NCBI GenBank assembly: GCA_031270825.1
Contig: JAISXH010000059.1
Location: 1-64,000, forward strand
DNA length: 64,000 nucleotides
Source of the DNA: Bifidobacteriaceae bacterium
Lineage (GTDB): Bacteria > Actinomycetota > Actinomycetes > Actinomycetales > WQXJ01
Direction: 5' to 3'
The position numbers and the translations under genes were made by a program. Each line of letters begins with the position of its first letter. The first letter of the stretch is position 1. Below are positions 27,990 through 35,163 of this stretch, piece after piece. The notes under the pieces were generated by a model that had not been told where the DNA came from, did not search any database, and saw nothing but the letters and a program-made list of their open reading frames with translations.

Positions 27990-28439
27990 GTCGCCTCAGC
28001 ATCAGCCAACGCGGCAGCCGTTGGGCTGCCTGAGTCCACGTTGCGCTATTACGAGCAGATCGGGGTGTTCGGCCCGGTTCGCCGTGATCCGGTGAACGGC
28101 TACCGCGTCTATTCGCAGGACGATTTGGACGTGTTGGACGCGGTGACGTGCCTGTCTGGCCTGGGGATGCCGGTGGCCGACCTGCGGGAGTATCTGGCCA
28201 ACGCCACGCCCGGCCGGGCCGGCGCGGCCACCCAGTTGGATCTGATGCGGGCGCAGCGTGATCGTCTCGCCCAGGAGGCAGAGGCGCTGGAGCTGCGCCG
28301 CGGCCACGCGGAGTTGAAGGTTTCCTATTGGGAGGCGGTCGCGGCCGGCGACGACGTGGAGGTGGAGCGGATCGCGGCGGAGGCCAGTCTTTTGTCCCAG
28401 GCGATCCGGCCCGGCGGCCGGCGGGCGGCCGACAGGTGA
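27990..28439 (+). CDS. MerR-family transcriptional regulator with no start codon of its own
   Basis: The winged-helix part is clear: GLPESTLRYYEQIGVFGPVR followed by the N-GYRVYSQDDLDVLD element, then LSGLGMPVADLREYL, an antiparallel coiled coil (about 28240-28340), and a basic tail. It resembles MerR regulators that lack metal cysteines and control oxidoreductase genes. The first few residues of the DNA-binding helix and a start codon are absent: the frame runs in from the broken COG2865 gene with no suitable ATG, GTG or TTG. It is either translated from a rare start, such as TTG within the pseudogene, or dead. GTG of the next gene overlaps its stop by 4 bases. Confidence 0.65.
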   Translation, partial: VASASANAAAVGLPESTLRYYEQIGVFGPVRRDPVNGYRVYSQDDLDVLDAVTCLSGLGMPVADLREYLANATPGRAGAATQLDLMRAQRDRLAQEAEALELRRGHAELKVSYWEAVAAGDDVEVERIAAEASLLSQAIRPGGRRAADR

Positions 28440-29380
28440 CCCGCTGGTTGCGCGCGTCGCTGCTGGTGGGGGCGCTGGCGTTGGGCGCGTGTTCTGCGGC
28501 GCCCACGTCGGGCGGCGCGACCGGCGCCGACACGCCGCCCTCCGGCGCCGCAGACGCACGGCCAACCGGGCCGTCCGCAACAGCCAGCCCACAAGAGGAG
28601 AACGCCGTGCTTGTTGTCTATTTCAGCCGCACCGGCCACACCGAGACTCTGGCTCAACTGACCGGGGCGACAGTCTTGGAGGGTCTGGCGGTGAAAGGCG
28701 ACGAGGTTGGCTCCGCCGGGCCCGCGGTCACGGCCTGGTTGGCGTCCCTCGGGTGGGGCGGGAGGTTCGGGCTGGCGGATTACAACACACGAGAGGTCGT
28801 TGACGAGTTGAACCACATCGAACAAAACGTTGAGGCGTTGCCGGTCAGGCCGGAGGCCCGAGTGCTGGTCACCGGGTCCACAGCCGGGTTGGGGGAGTTG
28901 AAGGCCAGCATGCTGATCGCCAAGGGCCACCGGGTTGTGGTCCATGCCCGCAACGACAAGCGCGCCGAGCAGGTCCGCCGCGACCTGCCGGGCGCCGAAG
29001 CGGTTGTGATCGGCGACCTGCGCATCGACAACCTGCTGGCCGGCGACCCGGCGGTGAGCTATTCCGACAGCAAACTGCAAGTGACCGCCCTGGCGATGGC
29101 GCTGGCCCGCAAATGGCCGGACGTGAAGGTCAACGCCGTCCACCCCGGCTGGGTGCCGACCCAGATGGGCGGCGTGGGAGCGCCCGACGACCTGCGCGAG
29201 GGTTACCTGACCCAGGTGTGGCTGGCTGAGGCGACCGAGCCGGACAGCGATGTGACCGGCGGATTCCTTTTCCACCGGCAACCCGAGACCAGTTTCAACC
29301 CGATCATCCACGACGCCGCCCGGCAAGACGCGTTGCTGGACGCCTACCAGGCGGTTTCCGGCGTCGAGTTGCCGTCCTGA
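28436..29380 (+). CDS. Chimeric lipoprotein: flavodoxin ends fused to an internally deleted SDR
   Basis: One open frame of 314 residues made of pieces. A lipoprotein signal (lipobox ALGAC) and a Ser/Pro/Ala linker lead to the flavodoxin start LVVYFSRTGHTETLAQ. The sequence then jumps to the flavodoxin C-terminal strand, VLEGLAVKGDEV...WLASLG, so the FMN-binding middle is missing. A segment of unknown origin (DYNTREVVDELNHIEQNVE) follows. Next comes an SDR: ARVLVTGSTAGLG, HARNDKRAEQVRRDLPGAEAVVIGDL, a jump over the catalytic Asn and Ser region, then AVSYSDSKLQVTALAMALARKWP and the VHPGWVPTQMGG end. All joints keep the frame. Neither enzyme can be active as known. The start GTG overlaps the MerR stop. 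Confidence 0.7.
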   Translation: MTRWLRASLLVGALALGACSAAPTSGGATGADTPPSGAADARPTGPSATASPQEENAVLVVYFSRTGHTETLAQLTGATVLEGLAVKGDEVGSAGPAVTAWLASLGWGGRFGLADYNTREVVDELNHIEQNVEALPVRPEARVLVTGSTAGLGELKASMLIAKGHRVVVHARNDKRAEQVRRDLPGAEAVVIGDLRIDNLLAGDPAVSYSDSKLQVTALAMALARKWPDVKVNAVHPGWVPTQMGGVGAPDDLREGYLTQVWLAEATEPDSDVTGGFLFHRQPETSFNPIIHDAARQDALLDAYQAVSGVELPS

Positions 29381-29402
29381 CGCCCAGACAGAGGAGAACA
29401 CC

Positions 29403-30062
29403 ATGAGAGCAGTCACCATGCACGGCCCGCGCGACGTGCGGGTCGAGGAACGCCACAAGCCAGTCATCCAGCAGCCCACAGACGCGATCATCAAGGTCGT
29501 CGCGGCGTGTGTGTGCGGCTCGGACCTGTGGCCGTATCGCGGCATCGCCGATTACGGCCCCGAGGCCCGCATGGGGCACGAATACGTGGGCATAGTGGAG
29601 CAGGTCGGCGACGCGGTGGCGGCCGTGGGGCCGGGCGACTTCGTGGTCGGCTCGTTCTTCGCCTCCGACAACACCTGCGAGATCTGCCGATCGGGCTACC
29701 AGTCGCGCTGCGTCCAGAACCAGAACATGACCGGCGCCCAGGCCGAATACCTGCGGGTTCCGTTGGCGGATGGCACGTTGGTGGCCACACCCGCGATGCC
29801 CGATGCCGACCTGGTGCCTGCGCTGTTGACGGCCTCCGACGTGTTGGGCACCGGTTGGTTCGCCGCCGCGGCGGCGCAGGCCGGGCCGGGCAAGACAGTC
29901 GCCGTCGTGGGGGACGGCGCGGTCGGGCTGCTCGGCATCCTCGCCGCGAGGCAACTCGGCGCGGAGCGGGTCATCGCCATGAGCCGCAACCCGGCCCGGC
30001 AGGCCTTGGCCCGAGACCCAGAGGTGTTCCGCCGCGGCGGCGACGCCGCGAGCAGCGGCTGA
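29403..30062 (+). CDS. 3'-truncated zinc-dependent alcohol dehydrogenase
   Basis: 219 residues of a medium-chain dehydrogenase that is normally about 345. The N-terminal catalytic zinc ligands are present (CVCGSDLW and GHEYVGIVEQVG), as is the structural-zinc lobe NTCEICRSGYQSRC. The nucleotide fold starts normally, VAVVGDGAVGLLGILAARQLG, but after SRNPARQALA the sequence turns into an unrelated tail ending at TGA 30060-30062. Half of the NAD(P) domain and the C-terminal catalytic part are lost. A good AGAGGAGA ribosome binding site precedes ATG 29403. Likely inactive. Confidence 0.75.
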   Translation: MRAVTMHGPRDVRVEERHKPVIQQPTDAIIKVVAACVCGSDLWPYRGIADYGPEARMGHEYVGIVEQVGDAVAAVGPGDFVVGSFFASDNTCEICRSGYQSRCVQNQNMTGAQAEYLRVPLADGTLVATPAMPDADLVPALLTASDVLGTGWFAAAAAQAGPGKTVAVVGDGAVGLLGILAARQLGAERVIAMSRNPARQALARDPEVFRRGGDAASSG

Positions 30063-30121
30063 CGAAGGATGAACCAGTCGATCTGGGCCACCGCGGAGTT
30101 TCCTTTTGACTGCGGCCCCGG

Positions 30122-30577
30122 TCACTCCCGGACCACCGGATCGCGCGACAACGCTTCCAGGCTGCGGCCTTTGGTCTCGGGCAGGAGTTTGAGGACGAAC
30201 AAGAACGCCAGCGCGGTCATGAGCGCGAAGAACCCGAAGTTCGGCGCGGCGCCGAACCTGGCGAGGGTGGAGGGGAACACCAGGGCGACGGCCAGGTTGA
30301 ACAGCCAGTTCAGCGTCCAGGCCAGGCCGACGGATCCGGCGCGGATGCTGAGCGGGAACAGTTCGGGCAGCATCACGGTTTGGATCGGCCCCCAGGACAT
30401 GGCGAAGGACGCCACGTAGACGGCGATCCCCCCGACCGTGACCGCGGTGGCCGCCGGGCCCTGCCCGCTGGCCACGCCCAACGCCGAGCTGACGGCGAGG
30501 AACACCATCGCAGCGCACATGCCGGCGGAGCCGACCATCAGCAGGGGCCGCCGGCCCACTTTGTCCACCAGGGCCAT
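30122..30577 (-). pseudogene. 3' fragment of an MFS sugar transporter
   Basis: About 151 residues from the C-terminal half of a sugar porter. It has the loop motif DKVGRRPLL, then about four membrane helices, the sugar-porter element PELFPLSIRAG near the middle, and the family ending PETKGRSLE. The first seven or eight helices are missing; upstream codons do not resemble a transporter. It ends opposite the truncated alcohol dehydrogenase and lies directly after the stop of the first DUF4143 ATPase gene, so the break is at about 30580. Confidence 0.75.
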
Positions 30578-30634
30578 CGCGGGCAGGGTCTGATGCGTCC
30601 GTCGGCAGTCAAGGGAGGATCGGCGAATCCGGGT

Positions 30635-31885
30635 TCAGTCCCCAAGGAGCGCGAGCGGGACCACGGCGACCCCGTCTGACCGCCGATACGCCGTCGCGCC
30701 CGTCGTGACGACCATGAGGTCGACAACGCGGTCCGGGAACTGATCGCGGAGCCAAAGAAGGTGCCGCACATCAGCTTCCGAGACGGCCGGGGCGAGTTTG
30801 ACCTCTACGCCCACGATCCGCCCGTCCCCGCCCTCCACGACGAGGTCGACCTCGCGGCCCCCGCCCGCCAGCCGCAGGTGGCTCACCGTGGCCTGCGCCG
30901 CCTGAGCCAACACCCGGACGCCCAACGTCGCCAACGACTCGAACAACGGCCCCGCCATATGCGCCCCCGCCGGCCCGAGCAGGGCCGCCTCGGACAGCCC
31001 GAGCAGCCGCGCTGCCAGCGCCGGGTCGGCGAGCTGGTGCTTCGGCGCCTGTCGCAGCCGGCCGATCGGGTTGTTCGCGGGCGTCCACCCCGGGACGGGA
31101 TCGAGGAGCCACAGCGCGCTGAGGTGGTCGCGATAGGCGATCGTCGTGGTCTTCGCGGGCTGGGACCCGTCGCCCGCGGTCGTCGCGTCGAGCAGACGCG
31201 AGTACGCGGTCGAACACGACGATGCCGCGGCGTAGGCCGCCAACCACCGCCGCAGCGTCTCGGGTCGGCGCACGTCATGCCCGATGCCGGGCAGCTCTCG
31301 ATCGATGACGCGCAAGATGTACGCGTCGAGGAGCGCGCGACGCAGCCTGGGGGCGGCGCCCATGATGCCTGGCAAGCCGCTGCCGATGATCGCGCTGGCG
31401 TAGTCGACCAAGGAGAAACCGGTGTGTCCCTCGACGCGCCCGGCCTCCCCCGCGAGCACACGCGACAGCGAGACCGAAGGCAGGACGGCGCCGCGCTCGT
31501 GCAGGCCCATCGGCCGCATGCGCAGCGACAGTATTCGCCCGGCGCCGCTGTGGGTGTCGCCACGAGCCGTCGGGGTCGCCGACCCGGTCAAGAGGTAACG
31601 CCCGGGGGGTGCGCCGGCGTCCACCTGGCGACGGACGGAGTCCCACACCTGCGGCAGCAACTGCCACTCGTCCAGGAGCACGGTGCCGGGCGGGGCGGAC
31701 CCCAAGTCGAAGTCGGCGGCCGCCACCTCACGTTGAGCGGGATCGTCCAGGAACCACGCCGCGTCAGCCCGCCTCTGGGCCGTCGCGGTCTTGCCGACGC
31801 CTTTCGGGCCGTCCAACGCGATCGCGGAGGCGAGCGGAAGCAGCTCGTCAAGCTCGCGGTCGACCGTTCGAGAGAGATAGGCCAC
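30635..31885 (-). CDS. AAA+ ATPase with DUF4143 (PD-(D/E)XK-like) C-terminus, paralogue 1
   Basis: 416 residues. The AAA_14 domain has Walker A GPKGVGKTATAQRR near 26-39, Walker B TVLLDEWQ near 69-76, and sensor-like YLLTGSATP near 97. The DUF4143 domain has a nuclease-like signature GGGREVDLVVEGG...GVEVKL near 345-367. The physiological role of this family is unknown. GTG 31885 is leaderless, with TACGCT 6 nt upstream. The -35 position coincides with the first unit of a 23-bp repeat array (31915-32098). It looks intact and is a close relative of paralogue 3 at 33415. Both share THSGAGRI, YSALLDA-type and VPLALLG or IPLALLG motifs. Confidence 0.82.
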   Translation of the reverse strand: MAYLSRTVDRELDELLPLASAIALDGPKGVGKTATAQRRADAAWFLDDPAQREVAAADFDLGSAPPGTVLLDEWQLLPQVWDSVRRQVDAGAPPGRYLLTGSATPTARGDTHSGAGRILSLRMRPMGLHERGAVLPSVSLSRVLAGEAGRVEGHTGFSLVDYASAIIGSGLPGIMGAAPRLRRALLDAYILRVIDRELPGIGHDVRRPETLRRWLAAYAAASSCSTAYSRLLDATTAGDGSQPAKTTTIAYRDHLSALWLLDPVPGWTPANNPIGRLRQAPKHQLADPALAARLLGLSEAALLGPAGAHMAGPLFESLATLGVRVLAQAAQATVSHLRLAGGGREVDLVVEGGDGRIVGVEVKLAPAVSEADVRHLLWLRDQFPDRVVDLMVVTTGATAYRRSDGVAVVPLALLGD

Positions 31886-31891
31886 GGGTTC

Positions 31892-31897
31892 AGCGTA
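31892..31897 (-). promoter_or_regulatory. TACGCT -10 element of ATPase paralogue 1
   Basis: On the minus strand, TACGCT is followed after 6 nt by GTG 31885. Seventeen bases separate it from the edge of the 23-bp repeat array, so the array begins where the -35 box should be. Confidence 0.5.
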
Positions 31898-31914
31898 GCA
31901 AAGGGGGCGCCGCC

Positions 31915-32098
31915 CACGCTACCGTTTGCGGCTTCGCCACGCTACCGTTTGCGGTTTCGCCACGCTACCGTTTGCGGTTTCGCTACGCTACCGTTTGCGG
32001 TTTCGCTACGCTACCTTTTGCAGTTTCGCTACGCTACCTCTTGCAGTCGCGCCACACTACCGATCACGGCTCGAGCACGCTGCCGCCTGCGCGTCGAA
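31915..32098 (-). repeat. 23-bp direct repeat array A, eight units, upstream of ATPase 1
   Basis: Units start at 31915, 31938, 31961, 31984, 32007, 32030, 32053 and 32076, every one exactly 23 bp. On the coding strand of ATPase 1 each contains CCGCAAACGGTAGCGT. Units 1-4 differ by one or two bases, units 5-6 by a few, and units 7-8 are decayed, so conservation falls with distance from the gene. There is no spacer sequence, so this is not a CRISPR array. Confidence 0.92.
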
Positions 32099-32129
32099 CG
32101 GGCGAGTCGCTCCCCGGGTTCTCTCCCGG

Positions 32130-32267
32130 TCTAGAGCCTCTGCAACTCCCGGTCTAGAGCCTCTGCAACTCCCGGCCTGGAACCTCTGCAACTCCCGGCC
32201 TGGAACCTCTGCAACTTCCGGCTTGGAAGCTCTGCAACTCCCGGCCTGGAACCTCTGCAACTCCCGG
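32130..32267 (+). repeat. 23-bp direct repeat array B, six units, upstream of ATPase 2
   Basis: Units start at 32130, 32153, 32176, 32199, 32222 and 32245. Each contains CCTCTGCAACTCCCGG or a one-base variant; units 1 and 2 are identical. A partial seventh unit (TCTGG) runs into the promoter. The -35 position of the following gene falls inside unit 6. Confidence 0.92.
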
Positions 32268-32276
32268 TCTGGCTGA

Positions 32277-32282
32277 TAGGGT
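32277..32282 (+). promoter_or_regulatory. TAGGGT -10 element of ATPase paralogue 2
   Basis: TAGGGT is followed after 7 nt by ATG 32290, again a leaderless arrangement directly downstream of a repeat array. Confidence 0.45.
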
Positions 32283-32289
32283 CGAGGCC

Positions 32290-33053
32290 ATGGACACGTT
32301 GCCGATCACGGGCCAGTCCTACCGGCCTCGCCTGATCGACAAGGTGGTGCGCCAAGGCCTGGCGGCCGCGGGCGCCGTGCTGATCGAGGGCGCTCGCGCC
32401 TGCGGCAAGACGATGACGGGACTGAACGCGGCGGCATCGTACGTGTTCGTCGATGACGAGGCGGCTCAGCTGATGCGCGGGATCGCGCCGCAGGTGCTGC
32501 TCGACGGAAACCCTCCCCGCCTGGTGGACGAATGGCAACTCGCCCCGGATATGTCGACGCCCTGGAGCGCTTGTTCATCGTGGAGAAGCAGCCGGCCTGG
32601 ACGCCACGGCTGCGTTCGCGGGCGCGCCTGCGCACGGCCGACAAGTGGCACCTGGCCGACCCTTGTCTCGCGGTCGTCGCCCTGGGCGCGAGCGCCGAAA
32701 CGCTCAAGCGAGACCTCAACACGGCCGGGCTCCTATTCGAGAGCGCTGTCATCCACGATCTCCGCGTCCTCGGCGCGCCCCTCGGGATCGACGTGCGCCA
32801 TTTCCGAGACTCCAACGGCCGCGAGATCGACGCGGTTCTGACGTTGCCCGACGGGCGCTGGGCCGCCGTGGAAGTGAAACTGTCGGGCTTGCAGGTGGCC
32901 GCTGGAGCCGCGTCGCTCGCCGCCGCCGTCAACGACGTCGACCTGGCGGCGGCGGGCGAGCCGGCTTTCCGCCTCGTCGTCACCGGCACAGGCCAGACCT
33001 TCGCCTTGGACGACGGCGCCGTCACCTGTCCCTTGCCCGCGTTGCGACCCTGA
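32290..33053 (+). pseudogene. AAA+/DUF4143 ATPase paralogue 2, internally deleted and frameshifted
   Basis: The N-terminal part to about 32550 has Walker A EGARACGKTMTG and Walker B RLVDEWQLAP. At about 32545-32552 the sequence jumps, in another frame, to the end of the DUF4143 domain: YVDALERLFIVEKQPAWTP, ADKWHLADPCLA, GREIDAVLTLPDGRWAAVEVKL, and VVTGTGQTFALDDGAV. Roughly 150-200 residues (sensor, linker and early DUF4143) are gone and the frame is broken. It belongs to a different subfamily from paralogues 1 and 3, with the YxxALxRLFxVEDxPAWxP consensus. Its repeat array and -10 are still well kept, so the loss may be recent. Confidence 0.8.
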
Positions 33054-33414
33054 CGGGACCGAAGGCCGCGCCACGGATGCCAAGGCCGACTGCAAGACTG
33101 CGCCGGCAAGGGGTGCCTGAACGTGGGCGGGACGCTGTGCGCGAACGCGGATTCAGGGTGTGTAGGACAGCAAACGCGCTGGTTATTGGCTCGGAGTTGC
33201 GGCGGCCGACGGTGTCCCGTGTTCCATCGGCGGCAACAAGGCCCGGGGGGACTGCGGCTAGACCCGAGCAGACCGCGTTCCCGTTCGGCGCGCGTCGCCG
33301 AGCGGAGCTAGGGGTGGCGGAGATGGGCGCCCGTGCATGGTGTCCCCAAGGTTGGGCTCGGGGTCTCGCGGCCAGACGGCCATGAGCAGCGGGAGGTCGG
33401 CGTTCGGGAGGCGT
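33054..33414. other. Spacer between the broken and the third DUF4143 gene
   Basis: 361 bp with no recognisable gene, repeat or RNA. Frames in it give only low-complexity Arg/Ala/Gly sequence. Confidence 0.5.
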
Positions 33415-34683
33415 TCAGGGTCCCAAGAGGGCGAGTGGGATTACGGCGACTCCGTCGGGGCGGCGCAAGGCGCGGTCCGAGGTGTTGAGCAGCACCTTGT
33501 CCAGCACGCAGCCGGGCAGCGACTGATCTAGCCAGTTCAGGGTGGCCACGTCGGCTGGCCGCACTTGGCCGGACAGTTTCACATCGATCGCGACCACGCG
33601 GCCATCGGGCCGCTGCACTATGACGTCCACCTCCCGCCCGTCGCGGTCGCGGAAGTGCGAGACCCGGCAGCCGAGCTGCTCGGCGAGCACGCGCACGGTC
33701 TGCACCGCGAGCGATTCGAACAGGGCGCCCAAGAAGGTGCCGTCTTTGGGGCGGCCCGGCTGGCCGTCTTCGTTGATCAAGGACGCTTGGGTCGCGCCGA
33801 CCAGCCGCGCGGCCAGCGCGGGATCGACCAAGTAATGCTTCGGGCCCTGGGCGAGACGCTTCAGATGGGAGCCTCTCGGCACCCAGGCGGGTACTGGGTC
33901 CAACACCCAGATCCGGCTCAGGAGCTCGCGGTAGACGGCTGCGGTTGGCCTGCTCGGTTTGTCGGAACGGCCGGGCGCGGCCGCGTCCAGTAGCGCAGAG
34001 TAGGAGGCGGTGGTGCTGGTCGCGGCGGCGTAGGCGGTGAGCCAGGCGCGCAATGCCCCCGGCTCCCGCACGGGCCGCCCCGCCGCTGGGACGTCGTGGT
34101 CCACTATGCGGTCCAGGTAGCTGTCGAGCAGCAAGCCGCGCGCGGGAGGGAGGGCCTGTCTGATGCCCGGAAACCCCGAATCCAAGATTTCCCGCACGTA
34201 CTCCACTGTCTTCACCCGTGTGTCGCCACCCAACTGGGGGCGCGTGCCCGCCAAGAGGCCGGCCAACGAGACCGACGGCTGCTCCAGGCCCCGTTCGGGG
34301 AGCGACAGCGGACGCATCAACAGGCGGACGATCCGCCCCGCCCCGGAGTGCGTTCGCGCCCCAGGCGACGCGGCGGCGGACCCGGCCAACAGGAAGCGTC
34401 CCGGGGCGGCGCCGGGGTCCACCGCCCTACGGACCACGTCCCACACCGGCGGCACAATCTGCCACTCATCGATGAGGGTCGGCGCGCGGCCGGTCAGGAC
34501 CAACTCCGGATCCGCCTCCAGGTTGGCCCGCGTGACCGGCGAGTCCACGGAGAACACGTCGGCCGCGACCCGCTTCGCGCTCTCGGTCTTGCCTACCCCC
34601 TTCGCGCCTTCGATGGCGATGGCGGGCAACAGCCCGAGCCACTCGGCCAACTTGGCGTCCACCAGCCTGGGCAGGTAATCCAC
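33415..34683 (-). CDS. AAA+ ATPase with DUF4143 (PD-(D/E)XK-like) C-terminus, paralogue 3
   Basis: 422 residues. Walker A is EGAKGVGKTESAKR near 26-39, Walker B is TLIDEWQIVP near 73-82, sensor-like FLLAGSAAA follows, and the DUF4143 signature is GREVDVIVQRPDGRVVAIDVKL. Compared with paralogue 1 the two share the block order THSGAGRIxxLxMRPxxLxERG, AWLTAYAAATS/RWLAAYAAASS and LDPVPxWxP. Relatives are called predicted ATPases with no settled role. GTG 34689 is also possible, but GTG 34683 sits 7 nt after TAAACT, which itself lies inside the first 23-bp unit of array C. The frame is intact. Confidence 0.82.
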   Translation of the reverse strand: MDYLPRLVDAKLAEWLGLLPAIAIEGAKGVGKTESAKRVAADVFSVDSPVTRANLEADPELVLTGRAPTLIDEWQIVPPVWDVVRRAVDPGAAPGRFLLAGSAAASPGARTHSGAGRIVRLLMRPLSLPERGLEQPSVSLAGLLAGTRPQLGGDTRVKTVEYVREILDSGFPGIRQALPPARGLLLDSYLDRIVDHDVPAAGRPVREPGALRAWLTAYAAATSTTASYSALLDAAAPGRSDKPSRPTAAVYRELLSRIWVLDPVPAWVPRGSHLKRLAQGPKHYLVDPALAARLVGATQASLINEDGQPGRPKDGTFLGALFESLAVQTVRVLAEQLGCRVSHFRDRDGREVDVIVQRPDGRVVAIDVKLSGQVRPADVATLNWLDQSLPGCVLDKVLLNTSDRALRRPDGVAVIPLALLGP

Positions 34684-34690
34684 AAGCACA

Positions 34691-34696
34691 AGTTTA
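34691..34696 (-). promoter_or_regulatory. TAAACT -10 element of ATPase paralogue 3
   Basis: On the minus strand, TAAACT is followed after 7 nt by GTG 34683. It is part of repeat unit 1, so a protein bound to the array would cover the promoter. Confidence 0.45.
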
Positions 34697-34759
34697 CCAT
34701 TTGCGGGCCGACAACTTTACAAAATGCGGCCCGGCCGCTTTACAAGATGCGAGCGGCCG
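34691..34759 (-). repeat. 23-bp direct repeat array C, three units, over the ATPase 3 promoter
   Basis: Units start at 34691, 34714 and 34737, each 23 bp. On the coding strand unit 1 contains CCGCAAATGGTAAACT, which closely matches the array A core CCGCAAACGGTA. Units 2 and 3 have diverged (GCATTTTGTAAAGT, GCATCTTGTAAAGC). The -10 TAAACT is the end of unit 1. Confidence 0.88.
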
Positions 34760-35163
34760 ATGCCGCCGTCAGCGGCCACGGCCAACCGCTCAGGCGACTG
34801 TGGGCGGGGCAGTATCGGCCGCGATGCCGTGGCCGGGGGGCGGCCGGCCTGAAAGCGGGCTGCTGTGGTCGACCGGATTCGGGGGAGGAGCCCTGGCGGC
34901 ATTCGGCGGAACTTGGCTTAGTCGAGACCGGGTGGGGCCGCGGAGTCCCCGCTAGCGCCCGGAGGGGTGGTGGACGGCGGCGGGCGCCCAGGTTTCGGGG
35001 ATGGAGTCCCGACGAGCGCCCGGAGGGGTGAGCGGCGGAGTTCTGGCGGGTCGGGGTAGGGGCTGGCCCACCGGAGGTTGGGATAGTCTGGGCGGCGTGG
35101 CGCCGGAGGCATTCCTGGACGGGCTCCGGTCCAACCCTTCACCAGTCCGATTGGAGAGCGACC
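34760..35163. other. Spacer upstream of the AIM24 gene
   Basis: No gene seen. It contains a 28-bp direct repeat (34942-34969 and 35003-35030, three mismatches) and, at its right end, the promoter and GGAGAG ribosome binding site of the next gene. Confidence 0.5.
34942..35030. repeat. 28-bp direct repeat, two copies 61 bp apart
   Basis: Copies at 34942-34969 and 35003-35030 both contain GGAGTCCC and AGCGCCCGGAGGGGTG, with three mismatches between them. Confidence 0.65.

Noticed and set aside
30761..32134. A long plus-strand ORF opposite DUF4143 paralogue 1
   Set aside because: It is the antisense of a well-supported ATPase gene and ends in the repeat array; the product is Arg/Pro-rich without motifs.
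31915..32267. Repeat arrays A and B as a CRISPR
   Set aside because: Units abut each other with a strict 23-bp period and no unique spacers, and no cas gene is nearby.
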